Shown one piece after another: positions 27,111 to 36,096 of a stretch of 64,000 bases of DNA. Source of the DNA: an uncultured Clostridia bacterium (GTDB taxonomy: Bacteria > Bacillota > Clostridia > Christensenellales > Borkfalkiaceae); contig CANRCK010000002.1 of assembly GCA_947629095.1 (NCBI GenBank), positions 124,001 through 188,000 of the forward strand. Direction: 5' to 3'. Every line of letters begins with the position of its first letter. Positions within the stretch are counted from its first letter, which is position 1. A program made the translations under genes and the position numbers. Under the pieces are notes generated by a model, which had not been told where the DNA came from, did no database searches, and saw only the letters and a program-made list of their open reading frames with translations.

Positions 27111-27772
27111 CTTCTCAGCTCCGCTATCGCTTTTGACGGGTCGGGGGAACGGTATACCGCGGAACCCGCCACAAGAACGTTTGCGCCCGCCTCCCTTATG
27201 GCTTTGCAATTTTCAAGCGTAACTCCGCCGTCAACGGATATGTCAAGGTCGGGTCTGCCCGCCTCTATTGCATACGCGCGCGCCTTTTTAAGCTGTTCGT
27301 AGGTTCCGGGCATAAATTTCTGCCCGCCGTAGCCGGGATATACCGACATAAAAATAATCGTATCCACAACGGTAAAAAGATTGAAAACGCGCTCGGCGGG
27401 GACGTTGGGATTTACTGCCACCCCGCACCTTACGCCGAAACTCTTTATAAGTTCCAGCGTTTCGGCAAGATATGCGGAAGAAATTTTTCTGCACGCCTCG
27501 TAGTGTACGGTTATTATGTCGGCGCCGGCGTCAACAAACTGTTTTACCTGCGTTTTGGGGTGCTCAACCATAAGATGGCAGTCGAGCGGAAGTCTTGTAA
27601 GGGGGCGTATGCTCTCTACCATCTGCGCGCCGAACGTTATGGGGTGCACAAAGCTGCCGTCCATAACGTCGCAGTGAATGAGGTCCGCTCCGCCTCTCTC
27701 CGCCGCTTTTACGGCGTCGCCCACTGCGGAGAAGTCCGCGGCAAGTATTGAAGGTGCTATTTTTATCTGCAT
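27107..27772 (-). CDS. rpe: Ribulose-phosphate 3-epimerase
   Basis: This 221-residue TIM-barrel enzyme of the pentose phosphate pathway interconverts ribulose 5-phosphate and xylulose 5-phosphate. Motifs are IAPSILAADFS, HCDVMDGSFVHPITFG, DCHLMV, VHYEA, MSVYPGYGGQ and DISVDGGVT, carrying the metal-binding His/Asp residues and the phosphate site. It is of full family length. The stop overlaps the thiN start. rlmN ends 36 bases upstream of its start on the same strand. Confidence 0.96.
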   Translation of the reverse strand: MQIKIAPSILAADFSAVGDAVKAAERGGADLIHCDVMDGSFVHPITFGAQMVESIRPLTRLPLDCHLMVEHPKTQVKQFVDAGADIITVHYEACRKISSAYLAETLELIKSFGVRCGVAVNPNVPAERVFNLFTVVDTIIFMSVYPGYGGQKFMPGTYEQLKKARAYAIEAGRPDLDISVDGGVTLENCKAIREAGANVLVAGSAVYRSPDPSKAIAELRR

Positions 27773-27808
27773 GTTTTTACCTCGGAATGGGTTTTTCGTT
27801 TGATTTTT

Positions 27809-28861
27809 TTAACGTTTTGGGGGAACGTGTTCGGTTTTTAAGTATCCCGCCCTCAGCTGCCCGCACGCGCCGCCTATATCGCTCCCCATGGACCTGCGCA
27901 CGGTTGCCGATATCCCGCCGTTTTGTAATATGGCTTGGAATTTATAAGCCTGTGCGTCGCCCGCAGCCTTTAACGTGCGCTCCTTTACCTCGTTCAGCCT
28001 TATAAGGTTTACGTGGCAGGGCTTGCCCCTTAAAAGCTTTATAAGCTCTTCGGCGTGTTTTTCGTCGGCGTTTTCCCCCGATATAAGGGAATATTCGAAG
28101 ATATACCGCCTGCCCGTCTTTTCAAAATAATATTCGCACGCCTTTAAAATGCCGTCTATGGTATACTTGTTGGCAACGGGCATCGTGCGCCGCCTGCCCT
28201 CGTCGGTGGTCTGGTGCAGGGATATGGTGAGGTTTACGGGAATGCCGAGGTCGGCAAGCTCGTAAATTTTGGGAACTATGCCGCAGGTTGAAAGGGAGAT
28301 ATTCCGCGCTGAAATATTTATTCCCTCCGGCGCCGTAACGTTCTTTAAAAACGCCGAAACCTCGTCAAAGTTATCCAGCGGCTCTCCGCTGCCCATAAGC
28401 ACGATATTTGTAACGCCCCTCTCCTTTCCCGCTGCATGCATTGCGTTTACAACGAGCGTTTGGCAGAGTATTTCGCCTGAGGTGAGATTGCGCACAAGCC
28501 CGCCCAAAGTGCTTGCGCAGAACTTGCAGCCCATACGGCAGCCCACCTGCGTGGAGACGCACTGGGTGTTGCCGTATTTATATTTCATAAAAACGCCCTC
28601 TATCACGTTTCCGTCGGCAAGGCGGAAGAGATATTTTTCGGTGCCGTCCGCCGAACGGAAAATCTTTTCCAAACTTACAGGCTCGTCCTCGTACTCTTCG
28701 AGGAGTTTTTGGCGGAGGGCTTGGTCAACGTTTATTTCGGAAATCTTTTTCCCGCGGGAAAGCCCTTCCATAAGCTGTTTTGCGCGGAAGGGCTGCGCGC
28801 CCATATCGGCAACGAGATTTTTAAGTTGTTCAAAGCCCAAATCCTGTAAAATCTTTTTCAT
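27809..28861 (-). CDS. rlmN: Dual-specificity 23S rRNA/tRNA adenine C2-methyltransferase RlmN
   Basis: This 350-residue radical SAM enzyme has the CX3CX2C cluster motif (GCRMGCKFCAS), the GSGEPL SAM-binding segment, and the C-terminal catalytic cysteine region (SDIGGACGQL). It methylates A2503 of 23S rRNA and A37 of some tRNAs. The open frame runs 60 codons further upstream, but the ATG at 28861 overlaps the rsmB stop (ATGA) and gives the standard N-terminus (MKKILQDLGF). It is co-transcribed with rsmB. In many Firmicutes prpC-prkC-rsgA follow here; instead rpe follows directly. Confidence 0.95.
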   Translation of the reverse strand: MKKILQDLGFEQLKNLVADMGAQPFRAKQLMEGLSRGKKISEINVDQALRQKLLEEYEDEPVSLEKIFRSADGTEKYLFRLADGNVIEGVFMKYKYGNTQCVSTQVGCRMGCKFCASTLGGLVRNLTSGEILCQTLVVNAMHAAGKERGVTNIVLMGSGEPLDNFDEVSAFLKNVTAPEGINISARNISLSTCGIVPKIYELADLGIPVNLTISLHQTTDEGRRRTMPVANKYTIDGILKACEYYFEKTGRRYIFEYSLISGENADEKHAEELIKLLRGKPCHVNLIRLNEVKERTLKAAGDAQAYKFQAILQNGGISATVRRSMGSDIGGACGQLRAGYLKTEHVPPKR

Positions 28862-30078
28862 TGCTTTATGAACCCTGTTAAAAAGAAGCCCGCGCCAAGG
28901 GATATGTGCGGCAAAAACCGCAAGCCGTATTTTGTGGCGACGTGTTCCAAAGGGGATTGCGGTAAACTCAATACATATCCGCAATTTTCCTCCAAAAATG
29001 CGCGGACTACGCTGTCGTTTTCCTCGGGAAGCACGGAACACGTGGAGTAGTAGAGCGCGCCGCCCTTTTTTACGTACTTTGCGCAGTTATTCAAAATTTT
29101 AAGCTGCAGTGCGGAAAGCTCCGAAATATCGCTCTCCTTTCTGAACAGCTTTATGTCGGGATTTTCGTTTATAACGCCCGTGCCCGAGCAGGGGGCGTCC
29201 ACCAAAACGGCGTCGAATTTTTCAAAAAACTCCGGGTTGAAAACAGAGCTGTCCGCCTGCATTGCCCTTACGTTTTCAACGCCCATTCTTTGGGCGTAGG
29301 ATTTTATAAGTTCCACCCTGTGGGAATGAAGTTCGCAGGAAGTGACCTCGCCGCACTTTCCGGCAAGCAGAACGGACTTCCCGCCGGGCGCGGCGCAGGC
29401 GTCCAAAATGCGTTCGACGGGGGATATTGCCGAGGCAATTGCAACCGAGCCAACGGATTGAAAGGTGTAGTCGCCCGCAAGATATCCCTCGTCCCGCACA
29501 AAGCTTTCAAAGATATACACCCCCGCAAAGGGCGTGTCAATGTGCGGTTTTTCAAGATATTTTTCGGCTCCGCGCACAAAGCGCACGCATATTCCGGGGC
29601 TTTTGGCGGACAGAATTTCTTCGGCTTCGCCCTTGTAACTCCTCTTCACCCGCTTTGCAAGCCATAGAGGCGCGCTCGTTTCAAAAGCCAGCCTTTCGTC
29701 GGCGCGCTCGGGGAGAGCGGGGAGTTTATAGGAGCGCAAAAAGGCGTTTACAAAGCCCGCCGCGCCCTGTTTGCCCAGCTTTTTTGTAAGCTCCACGGCG
29801 GAATCCACCACCATATAGTCGTGCTTGCCCATAAATTCGAGCATATATATTGCGATTTTTAAAATTATTTTTACGGCGGGCTTGGGCGGTTTTTGGGTGT
29901 TTGCCGAAATTACGGCGTTTAACCAAACGTCCTTTTCAAGAACGCCGTAGCAGATTTTTACCGTGCGCGCCTTGTTTGCAGGCTCTACAACGGTTGAAGC
30001 TATGGCTTGTTTTAAAAATGCGCCGTCCCTGTATACCTTTGAAAGTATTAAGTACGGGTCGACAACCGGGTTAGTCAA
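28858..30078 (-). CDS. rsmB: 16S rRNA cytosine-967 C5-methyltransferase
   Basis: This 406-residue protein combines an N-terminal NusB-like RNA-binding domain (about 1-135) with a Rossmann methyltransferase domain. Motifs are DACAAPGGKS (SAM binding), VDAPCSGTG with its catalytic cysteine, and YYSTCSVLPEEND. The start is a TTG inside the last codons of fmt (8-base overlap); no nearby ATG or GTG fits as well. It is part of the def-fmt-rsmB-rlmN run, so it is expected to be co-expressed with translation genes. Confidence 0.92.
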   Translation of the reverse strand: MTNPVVDPYLILSKVYRDGAFLKQAIASTVVEPANKARTVKICYGVLEKDVWLNAVISANTQKPPKPAVKIILKIAIYMLEFMGKHDYMVVDSAVELTKKLGKQGAAGFVNAFLRSYKLPALPERADERLAFETSAPLWLAKRVKRSYKGEAEEILSAKSPGICVRFVRGAEKYLEKPHIDTPFAGVYIFESFVRDEGYLAGDYTFQSVGSVAIASAISPVERILDACAAPGGKSVLLAGKCGEVTSCELHSHRVELIKSYAQRMGVENVRAMQADSSVFNPEFFEKFDAVLVDAPCSGTGVINENPDIKLFRKESDISELSALQLKILNNCAKYVKKGGALYYSTCSVLPEENDSVVRAFLEENCGYVLSLPQSPLEHVATKYGLRFLPHISLGAGFFLTGFIKQ

Positions 30079-30985
30079 GGATATCGCCCGCCTTTATTTT
30101 TCTGCCGTTCACAAAGTCGCGGGCGGACATAACCTTGCCGCCTGCGGGCTGTAAAAACGTGATACGTATTGAGTTTTTGCCGCACGCAACGGTTATTCCG
30201 CGCTTATCGGCACAAAGAACCTCGCCCGCGTTGCCGCTTTCGGGGCACAGCTCGCCGTTCAGAACGTTGAGGCAAACCCCGTTCAAAAGGCAATATGCCG
30301 CGGGCTGAGGGCTGAAAGCCTTTATTCTCCTTAAAACCCTCTCCGCAGGCCGGGTGAAATCGAGCTTGCAGTCCTCCCTTTTAATTTTTTTGCAAAAGGA
30401 CGCCAGAGCCTCGTCTTGCACGAGGAGCTGCACGTTGCCCTCCTCGAGGTAATTTACGGCTTCCAGAGCCGCCTCGGCGGAGAGCGCGGAAAGCTCTTTT
30501 GAGAGTTCGCCGCACGTTTTGCCGCCCACCTCGCAGCGCTTTACAAGCAATATATCCCCCGAATCGAGCGCAGGCTCCGTGCGCATAACGGTTACGCCCG
30601 TGTGGGATTCACCCGCAAGTATAGCCGCCTGAATGGGGGAAGCGCCGCGGAATTTGGGCAGAAGCGAAGCGTGAAGGTTCCACACGCCCCCCGGGAAACA
30701 GCCCAGAATATCCTCGGATAAAATCTGACCGTAGGCGCAGGTTATCATTATATCCGCGCCGAGCGCAGCCACTTGGTCAACGTGGTCGCGTATTTTTGCA
30801 AAGTCGTAAACGGCAATGCCCTGCCCCAAAGCGTAAGCCTTTACGGGCGTGGGCGTTAAAACCTGCTTTCTGCCCACGGGCTTATCGGGCTGGGTGATTA
30901 CGGCTATTATATTTTTTCCGCCCTCCTTGAGCGCGCGGAGAGCGGGAACGGCGTATTCGGGCGAACCCGCATAAACTATCTTCAT
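30071..30985 (-). CDS. fmt: Methionyl-tRNA formyltransferase
   Basis: This 304-residue enzyme formylates initiator Met-tRNA. It has the N-terminal formyltransferase domain with VYAGSPEYAVPAL, QPDKPVGRKQ, the folate-binding HASLLPKFRGASPIQ region and the catalytic THGVT-like block (here SHTGVTVM), then the C-terminal OB domain. It begins one base after the def stop (TGATATG), so the two are tightly coupled, as expected for enzymes that add and remove the same formyl group. Confidence 0.96.
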   Translation of the reverse strand: MKIVYAGSPEYAVPALRALKEGGKNIIAVITQPDKPVGRKQVLTPTPVKAYALGQGIAVYDFAKIRDHVDQVAALGADIMITCAYGQILSEDILGCFPGGVWNLHASLLPKFRGASPIQAAILAGESHTGVTVMRTEPALDSGDILLVKRCEVGGKTCGELSKELSALSAEAALEAVNYLEEGNVQLLVQDEALASFCKKIKREDCKLDFTRPAERVLRRIKAFSPQPAAYCLLNGVCLNVLNGELCPESGNAGEVLCADKRGITVACGKNSIRITFLQPAGGKVMSARDFVNGRKIKAGDILD

Positions 30986-30986
30986 A

Positions 30987-31451
30987 TCACTCCTCCGGCG
31001 GAAGGTCGTAAACCTCTTCGGCTATATCGGTGTAGAGCTTTCCGTCGAGATGGTCAAGCTCGTGGCAGACCGCGCGGGCAAAAAAGCCGTCGGCGGTGAG
31101 CTTGTGTTTTTTGCCGTTTCTGTCGCGGTACTCCGCCTTAACCTTTTGGGGCCGCGTGACCGTGCCCTGCTTGCCCTTAACCGAAAGGCAGCCCTCGGGA
31201 CCGGTCTGCTCGCCCTTTGTTGAAATTATAACGGGATTTATAAGTTCGAAATATCCCTCCTCAACGTCTATCACCACCGCACGGAGGGCAACGCCTACCT
31301 GCGGCGCGGCAAGACCCGCGCCGTTTTCGGCGCGGACGGTGGTTTTCATATCGTCCAAAAGCTGCCAAAGCTCGCCGTTGAAATTTTTTACGGGGTCGCA
31401 TATTTTGCGGAGGACGGGGTCGCCCGTCTGCACGACGTATCTCTGTGACAT
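30987..31451 (-). CDS. def: Peptide deformylase
   Basis: This 154-residue metalloenzyme removes the N-formyl group from nascent proteins. All three motifs are intact: GAGLAAPQVG, EGCLSV (metal-ligand cysteine) and HELDH (metal-ligand histidines and catalytic glutamate). A GGAGAAATT site precedes the ATG. It sits 71 bases downstream of priA and one base before fmt. Confidence 0.96.
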   Translation of the reverse strand: MSQRYVVQTGDPVLRKICDPVKNFNGELWQLLDDMKTTVRAENGAGLAAPQVGVALRAVVIDVEEGYFELINPVIISTKGEQTGPEGCLSVKGKQGTVTRPQKVKAEYRDRNGKKHKLTADGFFARAVCHELDHLDGKLYTDIAEEVYDLPPEE

Positions 31452-31522
31452 AATTTCTCCTTATATTCTACCTGCTTTAAAATAAGCCGGTCGATAGTTG
31501 AATGTTGTTTGCTTTTTTAGCG

Positions 31523-33694
31523 CTATGAAAGATTGCCCGGATTCTCCTCAATGTAGCAAAGCGTGGACTGTGTTGAGTTTTTTACTGCTATATCGTAGAT
31601 TTCAGGCAATAATTTTTCGGTTTTGAGGCGCATTAGCACCTGATAGCGGTACTTGCCCTGTATGCGCTTTATGGGGGAATGCATGCGGTTTAAAAATATA
31701 AACTCCTCAGGGCTTCGGTTTTTAAGTTCCCCACACGCAAAATATACGTTTTTTAAGGCGGCTACGGCAAGCTTTTCGTCCTCCGAAGTGACCATAATGC
31801 GGCAGATTACGGAATACGGGGGGAAGTTTGTGGCTTTTCTTATCTCCCGTTCGTTTTCAAAAAAACCCTTGTAGTCGTACGCCGTGGCAAAGCGGAGAAT
31901 GTAATTTTCGGGGCAATACGTCTGCAAAACAACCTTGCCCGGGCTGCCCGCCCTGCCGCTCCTGCCCGAAACTTGCGTGATGAGCTGAAAGGTCCGCTCT
32001 CCGCTGCGGTAGTCGGCAAAGTGCAGGCTCATATCCGCGTCGAGTATCCCCACCAAAGTCACCGAGGGGAAGTCGTGCCCCTTGGCTATCATCTGCGTTC
32101 CCACGAGAATATCCGCCTCGTGTGCGGCAAATTTTTTTAAGATTTTATAGTGCCCGTCCTTCCCCGAGACGGTGTCGTTATCCATTCTTAAAATCCTGGC
32201 GGAGGGGAACAGCTCCTTTAAGTCGGCAACTACCCTTTGGGTGCCCGTGCCGCTGTATCTTATATGCCGTCCGCCGCACTGCGGGCAGGCTTGGAGCATT
32301 CTGTACTTTGCGCCGCAGTAGTGGCATTTGAGGCAGTTGTCCTCGCTGTGATAGGTGAGAGTTACGTCGCAGTTTTCGCACTTGGCAACGTAGCCGCAGT
32401 CGCGGCACATCACCGTTTGGGAATATCCCCGCCTGTTCAAAAATATTATCGCCTGGTTGCCGCTCTCCAAAGTTTCGTTAAGCTGTTGGCGCATGGCTGC
32501 CGAAAAGGCGGTGTTGTTGCCGCGCCTCACTTCCTTGCGCATATCGGCGATTATAATTTCCGGCAGGGGCTTTTTGTTTATCCTTTCGGGGAGGGTTATA
32601 AGATTATACTCCCCTTCCATTGCCTTTAAATAGCTCTCCACCGAGGGGGTTGCGCTGCCCAAAATGAGCTTGCAGCCGTTGTAAGCCGCCCGCCACGAGG
32701 CCACGTCCACGGTGGAATAGCGGGGCGCAGATTCGGAGACATAGGAGGAGTCGTGCTCCTCGTCTATAATTATCGCGCCGAGATTTTCAAGCGGCGCAAA
32801 TATTGCGCTGCGCGCGCCGACGGCTATCTTTGCCTCGCCCGAGCGCAGCCGCCACCACTCGTCGAAACGTTCGCCCGCGGAAAGCCCCGAGTGGAGTATT
32901 GCCGCTTCGCCCTTGAAGCGGGCACGGAGCTGGGCCAACATCTGGGGAGTGAGAGAAATTTCGGGCACCAAAAAAATCGCCGTTTTGCCGCGGGATATTT
33001 CGCGGGCGATTATATTGAGATATATCTCCGTTTTTCCGCTGCCCGTAACGCCGTGTATGAGGTGCACGGTCTTGGGGGAACTCTCCACATTTTCAATTGC
33101 CGCGGACTGGGCGGGGGTGAGAATTTTGGGGGATTCCTCCCTCTCCTCCGCGCCTGCGGGATTGCGCCGCTTGCGGCGCTTTTCTATGTCCACGGCGCCC
33201 TTATCCTTTAAGGCGTTTACGGCGCCCCTGCCGAACTTTTCGGCAAGCGCGGAAAGTTCAAATTCGCCATACGTATTGAGAAATTGCAGAATTTCAGCCT
33301 GTTTTTTAGCCGATTTGGGAAGGGCAACTCCGGGGTTTTTGAGCACTACATAGCTTACGTACGCTTCGTGGACCTTGCCAAGCCGCATCTCCGACGGTAC
33401 GAACAGCCTAAGCGCCGCAGCCTTAGGAACGCGGTAGCGCTCCGCTATGTGCTCCATGAGCGCAAAACACTCGGGCACGAGCGCGGGCGGTTCGTCGTAA
33501 ACGGAATATACGGGTTTGATTTTTTCGGGGGGAAAGGAAGCGCTTTCGGAAATCCCCATAACAAACCCGTCTATTATCCTCCCGCCGAAGGGCACCCTTA
33601 CGCGGCACCCAGCCTTAACGTCGTCGCGGCAGGAGTATTCAAATATTCTGTCCACCTGGCTGTGGGCTATGTCAACTATTACCTTAGCGTACAT
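31523..33694 (-). CDS. priA: Primosomal protein N' (replication restart helicase PriA)
   Basis: This 723-residue helicase reloads the replication machinery at stalled forks. It has the N-terminal DNA-binding domain, the helicase motifs GVTGSGKTEIY, DEEHDSSY, GSATPSVES, and GRSGRAGSPG, and the zinc-binding region with paired cysteines (CRDCGYVAKCENCD and CHYCGAKY..CPQCGG). The ATG at 33694 gives the typical N-terminus MYAKVIVDIA; the frame is open for 26 more codons. No clear ribosome binding site is seen. It follows rpoZ after a hairpin. coaBC, often between rpoZ and priA, is absent. Confidence 0.95.
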   Translation of the reverse strand: MYAKVIVDIAHSQVDRIFEYSCRDDVKAGCRVRVPFGGRIIDGFVMGISESASFPPEKIKPVYSVYDEPPALVPECFALMEHIAERYRVPKAAALRLFVPSEMRLGKVHEAYVSYVVLKNPGVALPKSAKKQAEILQFLNTYGEFELSALAEKFGRGAVNALKDKGAVDIEKRRKRRNPAGAEEREESPKILTPAQSAAIENVESSPKTVHLIHGVTGSGKTEIYLNIIAREISRGKTAIFLVPEISLTPQMLAQLRARFKGEAAILHSGLSAGERFDEWWRLRSGEAKIAVGARSAIFAPLENLGAIIIDEEHDSSYVSESAPRYSTVDVASWRAAYNGCKLILGSATPSVESYLKAMEGEYNLITLPERINKKPLPEIIIADMRKEVRRGNNTAFSAAMRQQLNETLESGNQAIIFLNRRGYSQTVMCRDCGYVAKCENCDVTLTYHSEDNCLKCHYCGAKYRMLQACPQCGGRHIRYSGTGTQRVVADLKELFPSARILRMDNDTVSGKDGHYKILKKFAAHEADILVGTQMIAKGHDFPSVTLVGILDADMSLHFADYRSGERTFQLITQVSGRSGRAGSPGKVVLQTYCPENYILRFATAYDYKGFFENEREIRKATNFPPYSVICRIMVTSEDEKLAVAALKNVYFACGELKNRSPEEFIFLNRMHSPIKRIQGKYRYQVLMRLKTEKLLPEIYDIAVKNSTQSTLCYIEENPGNLS

Positions 33695-33707
33695 TTCAAT
33701 TAAACAA

Positions 33708-33740
33708 AAACCGCCAACGGCAGCTTGGGAAAGGCGGTCC
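33708..33740 (-). terminator. Hairpin between rpoZ and priA
   Basis: On the minus strand ACCGCC and GGCGGT (33738-33733 and 33715-33710) frame a 17-base loop, and the right arm is followed by TTTTTGTTT. It may attenuate read-through from rpoZ into priA. Confidence 0.45.
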
Positions 33741-33807
33741 CGGGCGCAGTTTTTTGCCCGAAAACACAACACGTTCCCGCAAAACGGTCGTTTGCGGTTT
33801 TAAAAAA

Positions 33808-34026
33808 TCAGTCTTTTACGCACTTTACCTTGCCCTGCGCGATTTCCCGGCTGGCAATGGATATCTCCTTGATTACGTCGGTGCTGGACGTAGCCATGCC
33901 CTGCGTTGCCTCTATAATCTGGCGGGCACGCTTTGCAACCACCACACACAGTGCGTAGCGGGATACGGGCTGCCCGTCGGCGTTGAGCTTTTCTATCAAA
34001 GTGTCTACCGAAGGTTGATTTATCAT
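33808..34026 (-). CDS. rpoZ: RNA polymerase omega subunit
   Basis: This 72-residue protein matches the omega fold, with RYALCVVVAKRARQI (the conserved Y-L-V-AKRAR helix) and KEISIASREIAQGKV. It supports RNA polymerase assembly. The ATG at 34026 has AAGGAG about 12 bases upstream, within the end of gmk, and starts 2 bases after the gmk stop; an upstream in-frame start at 34047 lacks such a site. The gmk-rpoZ pairing is standard in Firmicutes. Confidence 0.93.
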   Translation of the reverse strand: MINQPSVDTLIEKLNADGQPVSRYALCVVVAKRARQIIEATQGMATSSTDVIKEISIASREIAQGKVKCVKD

Positions 34027-34027
34027 A

Positions 34028-34585
34028 TTATATACGCTCCTTTTCACGTTTTATTATGTTTTCTATTTCTTTAACGGCGGTGTTCAAGTCGTCGTTTATC
34101 ACAATATAGTCGTAGTTGTCCTCAAGCGAAATTTCGTAGTCCATTCTGTTGAGGCGCTCCTCTATTTTTTCGTCGCTCTCCGTTTGTCTGCCCACGAGGC
34201 GGGCGCGCAGCTCCTCCCTGTCGGGGGGGAGGACCATCATAAGTATAGCCTCCGGGTGGGATTTTTTTACCTGCAAGGCGCCGTTTACCTCGATTTCGAG
34301 AATTACATCATTGGTTTTCAGCCTGCTTTCAACATACTCCCGCGGGGTGCCGTAGTAATTGCCGAAGTGCTGTGAATACTCCAAAAAGCCGCCCTCGCCT
34401 ATCATGGCGTTGAATTTTTCCTTTGTGACAAAAAAATATTCTCTGCCGTCCTCTTCACCCGGGCGGGGTGCGCGGGTGGTGCAGGAGACCGACAGGCAGT
34501 AGCGGCCGTCCGATAAGAGTCTCTTTACTATCGTGCCCTTGCCTACGCCCGAAGGACCGCTTATTACCAAAAGTATATTGCGCAT
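34028..34585 (-). CDS. gmk: Guanylate kinase
   Basis: This 185-residue enzyme phosphorylates GMP to GDP. Motifs are the P-loop ISGPSGVGKGT, SCTTRAPRPGE, DGREYFFV and LEIEVNGALQVK (normally DIDVQGA-like). Length is slightly below the usual 200. The frame is open upstream through the end of yicC, but the ATG at 34585, two bases after the yicC stop, gives the normal N-terminus. No remA gene is present between yicC and gmk. Confidence 0.95.
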   Translation of the reverse strand: MRNILLVISGPSGVGKGTIVKRLLSDGRYCLSVSCTTRAPRPGEEDGREYFFVTKEKFNAMIGEGGFLEYSQHFGNYYGTPREYVESRLKTNDVILEIEVNGALQVKKSHPEAILMMVLPPDREELRARLVGRQTESDEKIEERLNRMDYEISLEDNYDYIVINDDLNTAVKEIENIIKREKERI

Positions 34586-34587
34586 AT

Positions 34588-35463
34588 TTACTCCAAGTTC
34601 TGAACCTGTTCCCGCACCTTTTCTATCTCGTTCTTTAAGGCAAGCCCCAGACGGGTCACCTCGAGATCGTTGGATTTGGAACAAATGGTGTTCGTCTCCC
34701 TGTTGAATTCCTGCACGAGGAAGTCGAGTTTTCTGCCCACTATCTGCTCGTTGCAGATTTCGCGGAATTGCGAAACGTGGGAGTGCAGGCGGGTAAGCTC
34801 CTCGTCAATATTGCTTTTATCGGCAAACAGCGCGGCTTCGGTTAAAATGCGCGCCTCGTCCGGCTCCGCGCCTTCGAGAAGCTTTTTTATTTTACTCTCC
34901 AGCTTCAGCCTGTAATTTTCGGCTACAAAAGGGGCGCGCTTTTCCACTTCCCCAACCAGCTTTTCAATAACGTCCATGCGGGAAAGCATATCGGTTTTTA
35001 ATTTTTCGCCCTCCGTGCTGCGCATTGCGTTGAGCTTTTCAAGCGCCGTTAAAAGCGCGGACTTCATTGCAAAAATAATTTCGTCGTCCGCCGCCGAAAC
35101 GTCCTCCGCCCGCAAAACGTCGGGATAGCGCAGAACGCCGCTCACCGTAACGTCGTCCGTAAGTCCGGGGAAGAGCGCGGCAACTTTTTTTGCGGCTTCA
35201 ACGTAGGAACGGGCGACGCCCTCGTCCAAAAACAGAGTTTTTTCCCTCTCCCGCTTGTCGGAAAAAGAGATAAAAACGTCCGCGTGGCCGCGCGTGAGCT
35301 TTTCGCGGATTATTCCGCGGATGGCTTCCTCGTGCGCGGCAAAAATTCTGGGGGCCTTTACGGCTGCGTCGAGATAGCGGTTGTTCACCGTTTTGATTTC
35401 GACGGAGAGCTCTATGCCGCCGTCGCTGTATTCTCCCCTGCCGTATCCCGTCATACTGAGCAT
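34588..35463 (-). CDS. yicC: YicC-family endoribonuclease
   Basis: This 291-residue protein has both YicC domains: the N-terminal MLSMTGYGRGE signature with VEIKTVNNRYLD, and the C-terminal DUF1732 region (SHVSQFREI, VGRKLDFLVQEFNRETNT, and the final LGLALKNEIEKVREQVQNLE split as LALKNEIEK and VREQVQNLE). E. coli YicC is an RNA-degrading enzyme. It is the first gene of the large minus-strand housekeeping operon, with a good promoter 36 bases upstream and GGTGG before the ATG. Confidence 0.93.
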   Translation of the reverse strand: MLSMTGYGRGEYSDGGIELSVEIKTVNNRYLDAAVKAPRIFAAHEEAIRGIIREKLTRGHADVFISFSDKREREKTLFLDEGVARSYVEAAKKVAALFPGLTDDVTVSGVLRYPDVLRAEDVSAADDEIIFAMKSALLTALEKLNAMRSTEGEKLKTDMLSRMDVIEKLVGEVEKRAPFVAENYRLKLESKIKKLLEGAEPDEARILTEAALFADKSNIDEELTRLHSHVSQFREICNEQIVGRKLDFLVQEFNRETNTICSKSNDLEVTRLGLALKNEIEKVREQVQNLE

Positions 35464-35498
35464 AATCCACCACGAAAACCGAAATTTTAAGTAATAAC

Positions 35499-35527
35499 AT
35501 TATACCAACTAAATTTATAAATTACAA
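35499..35527 (-). promoter_or_regulatory. Promoter of the yicC-gmk-rpoZ operon
   Basis: On the minus strand TTGTAA (35527-35522), a 17-base spacer ending TGG (extended -10), and TATAAT (35504-35499). Confidence 0.8.
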
Positions 35528-35633
35528 GCGTTTTGGGGACAAAATGGGCGGCGGGAAAACTTTATTTAAAAGGACGTTTTAAATTTTGAAAACGGGGCAA
35601 TAACTTGCGGGAAATCTGTTTTGGGGGGACGTT

Positions 35634-36050
35634 ATGAAAATTGCCTGCATAGCCTCGGCTGCGTGCGCAGCAATTATTTTGTTTGCGCTGGCGCTCTTCC
35701 CCGCCCGCGTGTGCCTTGCGAACGGAAAAAACCACGCCTTTATAATAGGGTCCTCCTCCGCCGACTGCATTGAATACTTCCCGCGGACAAACTGCGAGCT
35801 TGAAATGCTTTTTATTAAAAACATATGCGGCGAAAGCGCGGAATTTGAAGAGTTCGACCGCGAAGAATATCTGGAGAGCGTGGGCGGAAAGATACTTTTT
35901 TGCGAAACCGCGGGGGATTCGGTGAACTACTACTGCTCGGCAAGGCTGCCCTACTCCGTGAGGCTGAAGGGGCAGACGGTCAATTTACAGATATGTGTGC
36001 GCGACGGCGGCGTAAAGCTGGGGACGCCGATAATTTTCGGCGGATACTGA
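35634..36050 (+). CDS. Small exported protein of unknown function, possibly YwmB-related
   Basis: This 138-residue protein has a clear N-terminal signal segment (residues 3-23, ending at ALFPARVCLA). The mature part is acidic in its middle (EFEEFDREEYLE) and ends in a beta-rich segment (YSVRLKGQTVNLQICVR, GVKLGTPIIFGGY). The closing pattern recalls the C-terminal part of YwmB-type proteins, which in Bacillus lie near spoIID and spoIIQ; this is a weak resemblance judged by eye. A SpoIIQ-like gene follows 46 bases later, which agrees. GGGGGGA precedes the ATG. It lies divergent to yicC. Confidence 0.6.
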   Translation: MKIACIASAACAAIILFALALFPARVCLANGKNHAFIIGSSSADCIEYFPRTNCELEMLFIKNICGESAEFEEFDREEYLESVGGKILFCETAGDSVNYYCSARLPYSVRLKGQTVNLQICVRDGGVKLGTPIIFGGY

Positions 36051-36096
36051 ATAAACCGCGCGCTTTAAGTCAATATCAAAAAGCAAGGAGATTTTT

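Noticed and set aside
27288..27494. Short antisense-phase frames inside rpe and rlmN
   Set aside because: They are other-frame shadows of well-supported genes.
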